From JANFXS01 sp022791155 (lineage in GTDB: Bacteria > Bacillota > Clostridia > Lachnospirales > Anaerotignaceae), in contig CATJUX010000049.1 in NCBI GenBank assembly GCA_949743895.1, positions 1-25,340 on the forward strand: a DNA stretch of 25,340 nucleotides, written 5' to 3'. The notes beneath the pieces were generated by a model. It saw nothing but the letters and a program-made list of their open reading frames with translations. It did no database searches and was not told where the DNA came from. This document shows positions 1 to 6,497 of the stretch, one piece after another. Both the position numbers and the translations under genes were made by a program. Positions within the stretch are counted from its first letter, which is position 1; each line of letters begins with the position of its first letter.

Positions 1-1
1 A

Positions 2-73
2 AACGGTGAATTTTCAGGAATTGACATAGAGAAAGTGAAAGCCGAAATGAAACATATTGCACAAAAGCTTTGA
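2..73 (+). CDS. C-terminal fragment of an unidentified protein (partial)
   Basis: A frame open from the left edge encodes 23 residues and ends at TGA (71-73). The visible tail is charged and probably helical, with IDIEKVKAEM near its centre. It runs opposite to lspA, so the two transcription units converge on the 6S RNA terminator region. The fragment is too short for family assignment, and I cannot exclude a chance open frame. No U-tailed terminator follows it directly. Confidence 0.4.
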   Translation, partial: NGEFSGIDIEKVKAEMKHIAQKL

Positions 74-218
74 CATAAGTTTGTGTTTCAAATATTATAA
101 TTATAAAAACTTTCCGATGATTCTGCATGGCTGAAACAGAAAATTTAGAAGGCTTTTCAAAAACACTTTTCCACAGTTAACAGCAATGACAAATGCTTTG
201 CTGTATTAAAAAAATCTC

Positions 219-250
219 ACAAAAACAGACCTAAGACAATGTCTTAGGTC
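219..250 (-). terminator. Rho-independent terminator of the 6S RNA / lspA unit
   Basis: A perfect inverted repeat (GACCTAAGACA at 228-238 with its complement ending at 250) has almost no loop. On the minus strand it is followed by TGTTTTTG, a U-rich tail. It lies about 20 nt beyond the 3' side of the 6S RNA closing stem, so it would end that transcript. Confidence 0.8.
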
Positions 251-269
251 ATATATTCATGCTGATATA

Positions 270-465
270 AAATTTAACCCGGAATGCCGTTCCTGCCCCT
301 TGACACCTAGCCTCAGCTAGGTGGGTTTCCGCAACAAACACATTTGTCTTCCCCTGCCCAAAGGGAATTATGTTGGGGCCTGACATAGCTTTGTCTATAG
401 GAATCCCATTGATATAATGTAGGTTCAAAACAGGCAGGTTGTCGAACATCCCAGGCAATATGCAC
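270..465 (-). ncRNA. ssrS: 6S RNA (RNA polymerase regulator)
   Basis: The minus strand folds as a 6S RNA. A closing stem pairs CCTGGGATGTTC (444-455) with GGCATTCCGGG (278-288) and is continued by CCTGCC paired with GGCAGG. The GATGTTCG...CGGCATT signature resembles the closing stem of E. coli 6S RNA. A central bubble follows, whose 3' side carries a small hairpin (CCTAGC TGAG GCTAGG) in the place where E. coli 6S has one. A long distal arm is supported by GGGATTCC/GGAAACCC and ACAAA/TTTGT pairings. Length is about 190 nt, typical of the family. 6S RNA binds the sigma-A holoenzyme by mimicking an open promoter and lowers transcription in stationary phase. It starts just behind the lspA stop codon and ends at a strong terminator. 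No clear promoter of its own was found, so it may be processed from the lspA transcript. The exact 5' end is uncertain. Confidence 0.83.
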
Positions 466-466
466 G

Positions 467-913
467 CTATTTTTTGCATTTAATCATTCCAAAAATTGAA
501 ACTATGGTTCCAAAAAGAAGACATATATCGGCCAAATTGAAAATTGGAGCCCTCTTAAAATTGAAGAATAGAAAGTCTGTCACTTCTTTGTCTCTCACAC
601 GATCTATAAAGTTTCCCACAGCGCCGCCCAAAAACATCGACAGCCCAGCTTTGATCTCTCTGTTTTTGTGACTGACAAAAGCTGATATAAAAAGGATATA
701 TCCCATGAGTATAAAAAATGCTGTCACAAACGAGATTTTTTCAACATGGCCACTGAAAATGCTGAAAGAAACTCCCGTATTTTTTTTGTGCCAAATATAG
801 AACTTGTTTTTAACAATCTCTCTTTTTTCTTCAACATAAAATTTTGTTTTAATAATATTTTTAGACGTTTGATCTAATAATATTATTAAAAAATTGATAA
901 ATAAATATACCAC
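467..913 (-). CDS. lspA: Lipoprotein signal peptidase (signal peptidase II)
   Basis: This is the membrane aspartyl protease that cleaves signal peptides of diacylglyceryl-modified prolipoproteins. The protein has 148 residues, within the family's 150-170 range, and four predicted membrane segments. Conserved blocks are LDQTSK (13-18), NTGVSFSI (45-52), GGAVGNFIDR (96-105), VTDF (111-114) and FNLADI (125-130). The catalytic aspartates are expected at D113 and D129. The start is GTG at 913, preceded by AAGGAG with a 5-nt gap; an ATG two bases upstream is in another frame. Its stop codon almost touches the 5' end of the 6S RNA, so the two may share a transcript. At least one substrate lies in this window, the binding lipoprotein at 12474-14030. 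Confidence 0.95.
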   Translation of the reverse strand: MVYLFINFLIILLDQTSKNIIKTKFYVEEKREIVKNKFYIWHKKNTGVSFSIFSGHVEKISFVTAFFILMGYILFISAFVSHKNREIKAGLSMFLGGAVGNFIDRVRDKEVTDFLFFNFKRAPIFNLADICLLFGTIVSIFGMIKCKK

Positions 914-954
914 ATTTTCTCCTTAAAAAATTCCCAATATGTAATCTTTTTATG

Positions 955-983
955 ATTATAACACATATAAAAACAAAATGAAA
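955..983 (-). promoter_or_regulatory. Putative lspA promoter (extended -10)
   Basis: On the minus strand a perfect TATAAT (complement of 955-960) is preceded by TGT, giving an extended -10 (TGnTATAAT). The -35 at 17 nt spacing (TTTCAT, 978-983) is weak. It lies about 40 nt upstream of the lspA GTG start. Confidence 0.6.
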
Positions 984-1006
984 TAGTTTAATAAAAATTA
1001 ATTTGC

Positions 1007-1035
1007 TTGTATTAACGTGACAAAAGTATTATAAT
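1007..1035 (+). promoter_or_regulatory. Sigma-A promoter of the aldolase gene
   Basis: TTGTAT (1007-1012), a 17-nt spacer and TATAAT (1030-1035) form a near-consensus promoter. It lies about 50 nt upstream of the start codon. The ribosome binding site AAGGTGG is at 1071-1077. Confidence 0.8.
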
Positions 1036-1084
1036 TATTATTATTGAGAGGACAATTCTTCCAATAAAGAAAGGTGGTATTCTT

Positions 1085-2032
1085 ATGGCTTTAGTTACAA
1101 CAAAAAAAATGTTCGAAAAAGCATTTGAGGGAAAATACTCAATTGGAGCCTTCAACATCAACAACATGGAGATCATTCAGGCAATTGTTGAAGCGGCAAA
1201 AAAACACAATTCTGCCGTTATACTTCAGGTTTCAAAAAGTGCCCTCAAATATGCACACCCTAAATATTTAAAAGCAATGGTTGATGCCGCTATTGAGGAA
1301 ACCGGCCTTGACATAGCGCTTCACCTTGATCATGGCCCGGATTTTGAAACTTGCAAGGAATGCATTGCTGCAGGCTTCACTTCTGTCATGTTTGATGGCT
1401 CTCACTTTGACTATGAAGAAAACGTTGCCAAAACAAAAGAAATTGTTGACTATGCCCATTCGAAAGGCGTTGTTGTTGAAGCCGAACTTGGCAAACTTGC
1501 CGGTGTTGAAGATGAAGTCAGCGTTTCTGCTGAAGGCGCAACATACACCGACCCTGATCAGGCTGTTGACTTTGTAAAACGCACTGGAACAGACTCTCTT
1601 GCAATTGCCATAGGAACAAGCCATGGCGCATATAAATTCAAAGGCGATGCAAAACTCGACTTTGACAGGCTTCAAACAATCACAAGCAAGCTTGAGGCTG
1701 CTGGCTTCCACAAATATCCAATTGTTCTCCACGGCGCTTCATCAGTTGATCAAAATGCTGTTGCCACATGCAATGAATATGGCGGACAAATCAAAGGCGC
1801 CAAAGGCATACCTGTTGAAATGCTTCGCAAAGCAAGTGAAATGGCTGTGTGCAAAATCAACATGGACACCGACATACGCCTTGCCATGACAGCGGCCATA
1901 AGAAAATCAATGGCCGAAAAACCAGAGGCTTTCGATCCACGCGGCTATCTTGGGGCTGCAAGGGAAGACATCACTGCAATGGTTGAGAAAAAGATTGTCG
2001 ATGTTCTTGGTTCTGAAGACTCAATGAAATAA
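1085..2032 (+). CDS. fba: Class II fructose-1,6-bisphosphate aldolase
   Basis: This glycolytic enzyme reversibly cleaves fructose-1,6-bisphosphate into glyceraldehyde-3-phosphate and dihydroxyacetone phosphate using a divalent metal, usually zinc. The protein has 315 residues. Visible blocks are LHLDHG (79-84) with catalytic D82 and metal ligand H83, EAELGKLAG (132-140), GTSHGAYKF with ligand H180, LHGASS with ligand H216, and CKINMDTDIRLA near the C-terminus. An insert after LHGASS is typical of the longer clostridial form. Tagatose-bisphosphate aldolase is the close alternative, but an isolated, strongly expressed gene without tagatose-pathway neighbours favours the glycolytic enzyme. ATG start, AAGGTGG ribosome site 7 nt upstream, own promoter and terminator: a monocistronic housekeeping gene. 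Confidence 0.95.
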   Translation: MALVTTKKMFEKAFEGKYSIGAFNINNMEIIQAIVEAAKKHNSAVILQVSKSALKYAHPKYLKAMVDAAIEETGLDIALHLDHGPDFETCKECIAAGFTSVMFDGSHFDYEENVAKTKEIVDYAHSKGVVVEAELGKLAGVEDEVSVSAEGATYTDPDQAVDFVKRTGTDSLAIAIGTSHGAYKFKGDAKLDFDRLQTITSKLEAAGFHKYPIVLHGASSVDQNAVATCNEYGGQIKGAKGIPVEMLRKASEMAVCKINMDTDIRLAMTAAIRKSMAEKPEAFDPRGYLGAAREDITAMVEKKIVDVLGSEDSMK

Positions 2033-2057
2033 CAAACAACAAAACATAAAATAATGT

Positions 2058-2097
2058 AAGCGGCCCAAAAAAATTGAAATTTATTGGGCCGCTTTTT
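2058..2097 (+). terminator. Rho-independent terminator of fba
   Basis: AAGCGGCCCA (2058-2067) pairs with TGGGCCGCTT and is followed directly by a T run. It lies 26 nt behind the aldolase stop codon. Confidence 0.9.
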
Positions 2098-2183
2098 GAC
2101 ACAATTGAAACTTTAGTTCATATGACAATTCATAATTTTTAATCATAAGCAAACAATTCACATAAAATAAAAATTCACAGCCT

Positions 2184-2199
2184 GAAGCATTAATGCCTC
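2184..2199 (-). terminator. Weak possible terminator behind the small charged protein gene
   Basis: On the minus strand GAGGCAT and ATGCTTC form a short hairpin. Some 10 nt later comes a T-rich stretch (TTTTTATTTT). The distance to the tail makes this a weak candidate. Confidence 0.3.
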
Positions 2200-2286
2200 A
2201 ACGTGATTATAAACACTGAGCTATTTTAACTTTCTCAAAACCGTTCAGCAATTTTCATAGTTAGGCGTGGAATCGTGCGCATTTGG

Positions 2287-2451
2287 TCATTCAATTGTCA
2301 AATTTTCCGTCACCACACCCAGTGCCTCAAGTTTGGCCTTTGCTTTTCTCAATTGATTGTTCAGCTCCTTGTCTCTGTCTTCCGCCTTTTGAATTCTCTG
2401 CAAGTCAGTATAGATGTCAATCATTATAGCCGCTTGCTCCTTTTCCGTCAT
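2287..2451 (-). CDS. Small charged, helical hypothetical protein
   Basis: About 54 residues from ATG at 2451, very rich in K, E, D and Q and without aromatic clusters or membrane segments. The stretch from about residue 12 to 42 (LQRIQKAEDRDKELNNQL region) should form a coiled coil; the C-terminus is LEALGVVTENLTIE. I do not recognise a family. Two starts compete: ATG at 2451 has GGAGG 8 nt upstream, and ATG at 2472 (61 residues) has AAAGGAGG only 3 nt upstream. A GTG at 2493 would add 7 more residues. The 2451 start has the best spacing. The strong ribosome sites and biased composition support a real gene. It runs on the same strand as rarA but has its own promoter candidate about 300 nt upstream. 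Confidence 0.65.
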   Translation of the reverse strand: MTEKEQAAIMIDIYTDLQRIQKAEDRDKELNNQLRKAKAKLEALGVVTENLTIE

Positions 2452-2493
2452 TTCTCTAACCTCCACTTCCATTCTCCTCCTTTCAAACACCAC

Positions 2494-2848
2494 TGCTCAT
2501 CTTCCCAACGACTGCGCCTTATATAAGTGCACTACTTTTTATATTTTTCTATTTTGGCAGGTTCAGCTGCAACTTATTTTATAAATGCATTTGGCTTTTC
2601 CATTCTTGACTTTGCCACTTTTCTTTTAATACCTTTTATAAATGTGGTGTACATTTATCGTTGTTCTTTTCATATGTCTCAATGCTTTTTTCTTTGCTTT
2701 TATGTTTTAGGCATTTCACTTGCCACACAAACACATATTTTTTCAGTTGTATATTATGTAAACCATGTTATCATAAGCGCATTACATTGTCAATTATGTA
2801 AATGCCCTTGTCAACTGAAAGTAATATTGATGTGCCAAACAAATTCAC
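2494..2848. other. Gap between small gene and rarA, mostly a long leader
   Basis: The stretch is AT-rich. Apart from the promoter at 2765-2793 it has no recognisable gene. If that promoter is used, a leader of nearly 300 nt precedes the small gene at 2287-2451. I saw no known riboswitch pattern in it. Short interrupted frames on the minus strand (e.g. ending near 2640) have no ribosome binding site. Confidence 0.5.
2765..2793 (-). promoter_or_regulatory. Strong minus-strand sigma-A promoter
   Basis: On the minus strand TTGACA (complement of 2788-2793), exactly 17 nt, then TAACAT (complement of 2765-2770). It lies just downstream of the rarA stop and points at the small gene 2287-2451. Confidence 0.65.
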
Positions 2849-4168
2849 TCACATATGCCTCAATCTTGCAAGGCGCTCCTTTATTCTTGCCTCAACGCCA
2901 TTGGCTGACGGCTCATAATAAACCTTGCCAACAAGCTCATCTGGCAAATATTGCTGTTTCACATAGTTCCCTTCATAATCATGAACATATTTATAGCCAA
3001 TCCCACGGCCCAAACTTTTTGCACCGCTGTAATCAGCTTCCTTCAAGTGCGGCGGAACCGATTTAACTTTCACATTTGCCACATCTTTCATGGCAGCATT
3101 AATCCCCATATATGAAGCATTGCTTTTTGGAGCACAGGCAACATACGTCACAGCCTGTGCCAAAATTATGCGCCCTTCAGGCATGCCAATGAAATTCACA
3201 GCTTCAGCCGCCGCCACAGCCACTTGAAGCGCATGAGGATCGGCGTTTCCAACATCTTCACTGGCGCATATCACAATTCTTCTTGCTATAAACTTTGGAT
3301 CCTCCCCAGCATATATCATTTTGGCCAAATAGTATAGCGCTGCATCTGGATCAGAGCCTCTCATGCTTTTTATAAAAGCCGAAATTGTGTCATAATGATT
3401 GTCGCCGTCTCTTTCATAGTTAAGCGCCCGCTTTTGTATGCATTCCTGCGCCACGCCAATGTCAATATTGACAAAGCCGTTTTCATCTTTGTCTGTTGTG
3501 AGAACGGCCAGCTCAAGCGCATTCAGCGCCATTCTTGCATCTCCATTCGCCACATCAGCCAAAAATTTCACAGATTCATCATCTATGTTTATATTGAAAT
3601 ATCCATATCCATTTTCTTTGTCACCAACAGCCCTCATTATAATTTCTTCTATATGACGGCTTTCAAGCTGTTTCAGCTCAAAAATTATGCTGCGGCTGAC
3701 AAGCGCTTTGTTAACCTCAAAGTATGGATTTTCTGTTGTGGCTCCAATCAGTATTATTATTCCATTTTCAACATGAGGCAAAAGTGCATCTTGTTGTGTT
3801 TTATTAAATCGGTGTATCTCATCTATAAACAGAATTGTTTTGCCGCCTGTCATCCCCATTTTGTCCTTTGCTTCAGCAACAACGTCTTTGATGTCCTTTA
3901 TTCCAGAAGTTGTGGCATTTAACTGTGTGAATGTTCTTTTTGTGGTGTTTGCTATGATTTTGGCAAGAGTTGTTTTTCCCGTTCCCGGAGGCCCATACAA
4001 TATTATTGAATTGAGCATGTCAGCCTTTATCGCTCTATACAGAAGTCTGTTTTTCCCAACAATATGCTCCTGACCAACAAAATCTTCAAGTTTTGTTGGG
4101 CGCATTTTAGCAGCCAATGGCGCTTCCTTTTTGATGTTTTGCTGAATGTTATATTCAAATAAATCCAT
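2849..4168 (-). CDS. rarA: Replication-associated recombination protein A (AAA+ ATPase)
   Basis: RarA (MgsA) is a clamp-loader-like AAA+ ATPase that acts at stalled replication forks. The protein has 439 residues, the usual length. Walker A GPPGTGKTT is at 59-67, Walker B LFIDEIHRFNK at 113-123, sensor 1 IGATTENP at 141-148, the arginine-finger region SRS near 159, and the sensor 2 block GDARMALNALE in the small domain. The C-terminal half, with SDPDAALYYLAKM and EDVGNADP, matches the tetramerisation domain specific to this family and separates it from RuvB and DnaX. Start ATG at 4168 with AAAGGA 10 nt upstream, inside the end of the preceding HAD gene; the 7-nt gap indicates co-transcription. 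Confidence 0.96.
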   Translation of the reverse strand: MDLFEYNIQQNIKKEAPLAAKMRPTKLEDFVGQEHIVGKNRLLYRAIKADMLNSIILYGPPGTGKTTLAKIIANTTKRTFTQLNATTSGIKDIKDVVAEAKDKMGMTGGKTILFIDEIHRFNKTQQDALLPHVENGIIILIGATTENPYFEVNKALVSRSIIFELKQLESRHIEEIIMRAVGDKENGYGYFNINIDDESVKFLADVANGDARMALNALELAVLTTDKDENGFVNIDIGVAQECIQKRALNYERDGDNHYDTISAFIKSMRGSDPDAALYYLAKMIYAGEDPKFIARRIVICASEDVGNADPHALQVAVAAAEAVNFIGMPEGRIILAQAVTYVACAPKSNASYMGINAAMKDVANVKVKSVPPHLKEADYSGAKSLGRGIGYKYVHDYEGNYVKQQYLPDELVGKVYYEPSANGVEARIKERLARLRHM

Positions 4169-4175
4169 GCTGAAA

Positions 4176-5015
4176 TTATCCTTTCAAATATAGTTCTTTC
4201 AATGCGGCGGCAACGCCATCATTCTCGTTTGACAATGTTATGTAGTTTGAAACTTCTTTTGCCTTTTCAACAGCATTTTCCACAGCGATTCCCATTCCGG
4301 CCATCGCAAGCATGTCAATGTCATTGTTTTCGTCTCCAAATGCCATAACTTCATCAGGCGAAACTCCAAAATGCTCACACAGCATTTTAATTCCGCGTGC
4401 TTTTCCCATTCCAGAACGGTTTATAAAAAGATAGCCATCCCATATAAAGTCTCTAACCTCAATGTCATCAATTCCGCTTTCGCGTATTGCGCGCGCAACT
4501 TTTTCAGCTTTTTCAATTTCGTCGGCCAGAACCACTTGATATATGCTGCTTTTTATTTTGAAAAACTTATCCGGCTTGTCAAAATATCTTATGCCGCCAG
4601 CAAAGCTTTTTATATGGCCAAAAAAAGTGTGCTTGTTAAAAAAGTCATATTTTTCATGTTCTTTGTCTGGTATATATTTATAATATCTATAACCATCTGA
4701 AACTTCCATATACATGTTGTTTTTATTGCCCAGCTCCAGCAGATGCTCAACATGTTCAGCCGGAAGGCTTTTGTCATGCACAGGCTTTTTTGCCACAGGA
4801 TCAAAAAGCAATATTCCGTCAATGCAAACAAACGGAACCTTAAGAGCAAGAGCCTTTGCCACAGGAAGTGTTTTGTGTATGTTTCTTCCTGTGCATAATG
4901 TGAAAATAAGGCCACTTTTTTCGGCCTTTTTTATTGTTTCTATCGTTTTTATAGAAAGTTTTCCGCTGTTGTCCACAAGCGTTCCATCTATGTCTGAGAC
5001 AGCAAGTTTATACAT
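4176..5015 (-). CDS. Cof-type HAD-IIB family hydrolase
   Basis: This is a predicted Mg2+-dependent sugar-phosphate or nucleotide phosphatase of the haloacid dehalogenase superfamily. From ATG at 5015 it has 279 residues. Motif I is DIDGTL with nucleophile D8 and acid/base D10; motif II is LCTGR; the motif III lysine lies in SGMGKARGI; motif IV is GDENNDIDML. The large C2B cap between motifs II and III is typical of Cof/YwpJ-like proteins, whose substrates cannot be told from sequence. The frame is open upstream to 5063, but ATG at 5015 has GGGTGG 5 nt upstream and places motif I at the usual distance from the N-terminus. It forms a two-gene unit with rarA. Confidence 0.9.
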   Translation of the reverse strand: MYKLAVSDIDGTLVDNSGKLSIKTIETIKKAEKSGLIFTLCTGRNIHKTLPVAKALALKVPFVCIDGILLFDPVAKKPVHDKSLPAEHVEHLLELGNKNNMYMEVSDGYRYYKYIPDKEHEKYDFFNKHTFFGHIKSFAGGIRYFDKPDKFFKIKSSIYQVVLADEIEKAEKVARAIRESGIDDIEVRDFIWDGYLFINRSGMGKARGIKMLCEHFGVSPDEVMAFGDENNDIDMLAMAGMGIAVENAVEKAKEVSNYITLSNENDGVAAALKELYLKG

Positions 5016-5049
5016 GCAAACCACCCACAAAATATATAATATTTTAATT

Positions 5050-5058
5050 ATTATATCA
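5050..5058 (-). promoter_or_regulatory. Putative promoter of the HAD-rarA unit (extended -10)
   Basis: On the minus strand TGATATAAT combines a perfect -10 hexamer with the TG extension. The -35 region is poor. It lies about 35 nt upstream of the HAD start codon. Confidence 0.5.
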
Positions 5059-5342
5059 TACATAAAACATACAAACTACTAAAATCAAGGATTTGCAAAC
5101 GTATGCGGCGGCTGTCTGAACAACGGCCGCCACATATTATATTATTTTTAATTTAGACCAGACATGACCAAATGTATGTTATCATTTCAAGCAAAATTTC
5201 TTTCAAACACAACGCACTTGTGCCAAAAATGAAATGATGAAACAGCATGAATTTTATATAGTTAAATTTGATTTTATCATAAAAACTGTTATCAGCCCGG
5301 TTTGTGTCAGCTTGAAAAATTTCAACAAAAACATTTTTGATG

Positions 5343-5397
5343 ATGCGAAAAACGAAATGTCTATTCCGCAATTTGCAAAATATTGTGTTTTTCGCAT
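5343..5397. repeat. Perfect 11-bp inverted repeat
   Basis: ATGCGAAAAAC (5343-5353) and GTTTTTCGCAT (5387-5397) are exact complements around a 33-nt spacer. The repeat starts 14 nt beyond the queA stop codon, so in the queA transcript it would form a long-looped stem in the 3' untranslated region. Confidence 0.6.
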
Positions 5398-5410
5398 TGA
5401 CTCTCATTTT

Positions 5411-6484
5411 TCACTTCACTGCATTGCTTGTTGAACTGTCACGCTTTTTGCATTCTGAATCATTGATGAGCATTGCGTCACCAAAGCTGAAGAATCTATA
5501 TTTTTCTTCAATGGCCTGTTCATACGCTTTCAGCACATTTTCACGGCCAGCCATTGCGCTGACAAGCATTATAAGCGTTGATTGTGGCAAATGGAAATTT
5601 GTTATGAGACAGTCTATTGCTTTGAATTTATAACCGGGATAAATGAATATTTTTGTCCACCCACTTTTGGCATGAATTTCGCCGTTTTCACCAGCCACAG
5701 ACTCCAGTGTTCTGCATGACGTTGTGCCAACTGCAACAATTCTTCCGCCCTCTTTTCGTGCTGAATTTATGATCTGTGCCTGTTCCTCATCAACAGCATA
5801 AAACTCACTGTGCATTTCGTGCTCAAAAACGTCTTCAACTTTGACGGGCCTGAACGTTCCAAGACCAACATGCAATGTCACATGCGCAATTTTGACGCCC
5901 ATATCACTTATTTTTTGCATAAGCTCATTTGTGAAGTGGAGTCCGGCTGTTGGAGCCGCTGCTGAACCTTCGTTCTTAGCATAAACTGTCTGGTATCTTT
6001 CCTTATCTTCCAATTTATGTGTTATATATGGCGGCAATGGCATTTCTCCCAATTCATCAAGGACACTTTCAAAAACCCCTTCATACATAAACTTCACAAT
6101 TCTGTTTCCGCCTTCAACAATTTCCAAAATTTTGGCCTCAAGTTTGCCATTTCCAAAAACAATTGTGTTGCCGGGTTTTGCCTTTTTGCCGGGATATACA
6201 AGCACTTCCCACGTGTCAATGCCTTTTCTTGCCAAAAGAAGCAGTTCAACCCTTGCGCCGCCGCCCTTTTTCTCTCCAATGAGCCTTGCCGGCAAAACCT
6301 TTGTGTCATTAATGACAATGCAGTCCCCTGTCTTCAAATATTCAGTTATATTTCTAAAAATGTCATGTTTGACTTCTCCTGTTTTTTTGTCCAAAACAAG
6401 AAGCCTTGAAGATGTTCTGTCTTTGAGTGGTTCCTGAGCAATGAGCTCCTGAGGCAAATTATAGTCAAAGTCTTCCGTTTTCAT
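5411..6484 (-). CDS. queA: tRNA preQ1(34) S-adenosylmethionine ribosyltransferase-isomerase
   Basis: QueA transfers and isomerises the ribosyl part of S-adenosylmethionine onto preQ1 at the wobble position of tRNAs, giving epoxyqueuosine. From ATG at 6484 the protein has 357 residues. Family blocks are FDYNLPQELIAQ, DRTSSRLLVLD, NDTKVLPARL, GARVELLLL, GEMPLPPYI, AAPTAGLHFT, LHVGLGTFRPV, GTTSCRTLES and TNFHLPQSTLIMLVSAMAG. The last about 15 residues (CKKRDSSTSNAVK) form a polar tail beyond the usual end. The frame continues upstream to 6580, but ATG at 6484 has GGAG 6 nt upstream and gives the normal N-terminus. It follows the SpoIID-like gene by 13 nt, so the pair is probably co-transcribed. 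No tgt or queG is in the window. Confidence 0.95.
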   Translation of the reverse strand: MKTEDFDYNLPQELIAQEPLKDRTSSRLLVLDKKTGEVKHDIFRNITEYLKTGDCIVINDTKVLPARLIGEKKGGGARVELLLLARKGIDTWEVLVYPGKKAKPGNTIVFGNGKLEAKILEIVEGGNRIVKFMYEGVFESVLDELGEMPLPPYITHKLEDKERYQTVYAKNEGSAAAPTAGLHFTNELMQKISDMGVKIAHVTLHVGLGTFRPVKVEDVFEHEMHSEFYAVDEEQAQIINSARKEGGRIVAVGTTSCRTLESVAGENGEIHAKSGWTKIFIYPGYKFKAIDCLITNFHLPQSTLIMLVSAMAGRENVLKAYEQAIEEKYRFFSFGDAMLINDSECKKRDSSTSNAVK

Positions 6485-6497
6485 ATATTTCTCCAAT

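Larger units (their letters stand above)
5016..5410. other. Intergenic stretch between queA and the HAD gene
   Basis: I see no convincing gene here. It holds the HAD promoter, a hairpin with arms GGCGGC (5107-5112) and GCCGCC (5126-5131), and a perfect 11-bp inverted repeat (5343-5353 and 5387-5397). The GC-rich hairpin has an AT-rich, partly T-rich sequence only on its plus-strand 3' side, so it is not a clear terminator for the minus-strand queA unit. Confidence 0.5.

Noticed and set aside
249..479. 76-codon minus-strand frame behind lspA as a protein gene
   Set aside because: The bases are fully explained by 6S RNA pairing and a terminator; the frame overlaps the lspA end and has no ribosome binding site.
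2527..3066. Plus-strand 179-codon hydrophobic frame
   Set aside because: It starts at GTG without a ribosome site and its second half is antisense to rarA; its hydrophobicity comes from T-rich sequence.
5153..5407. Minus-strand 84-codon frame behind queA
   Set aside because: No ribosome site, no family features, and an opposite-strand frame of similar quality covers the same bases.
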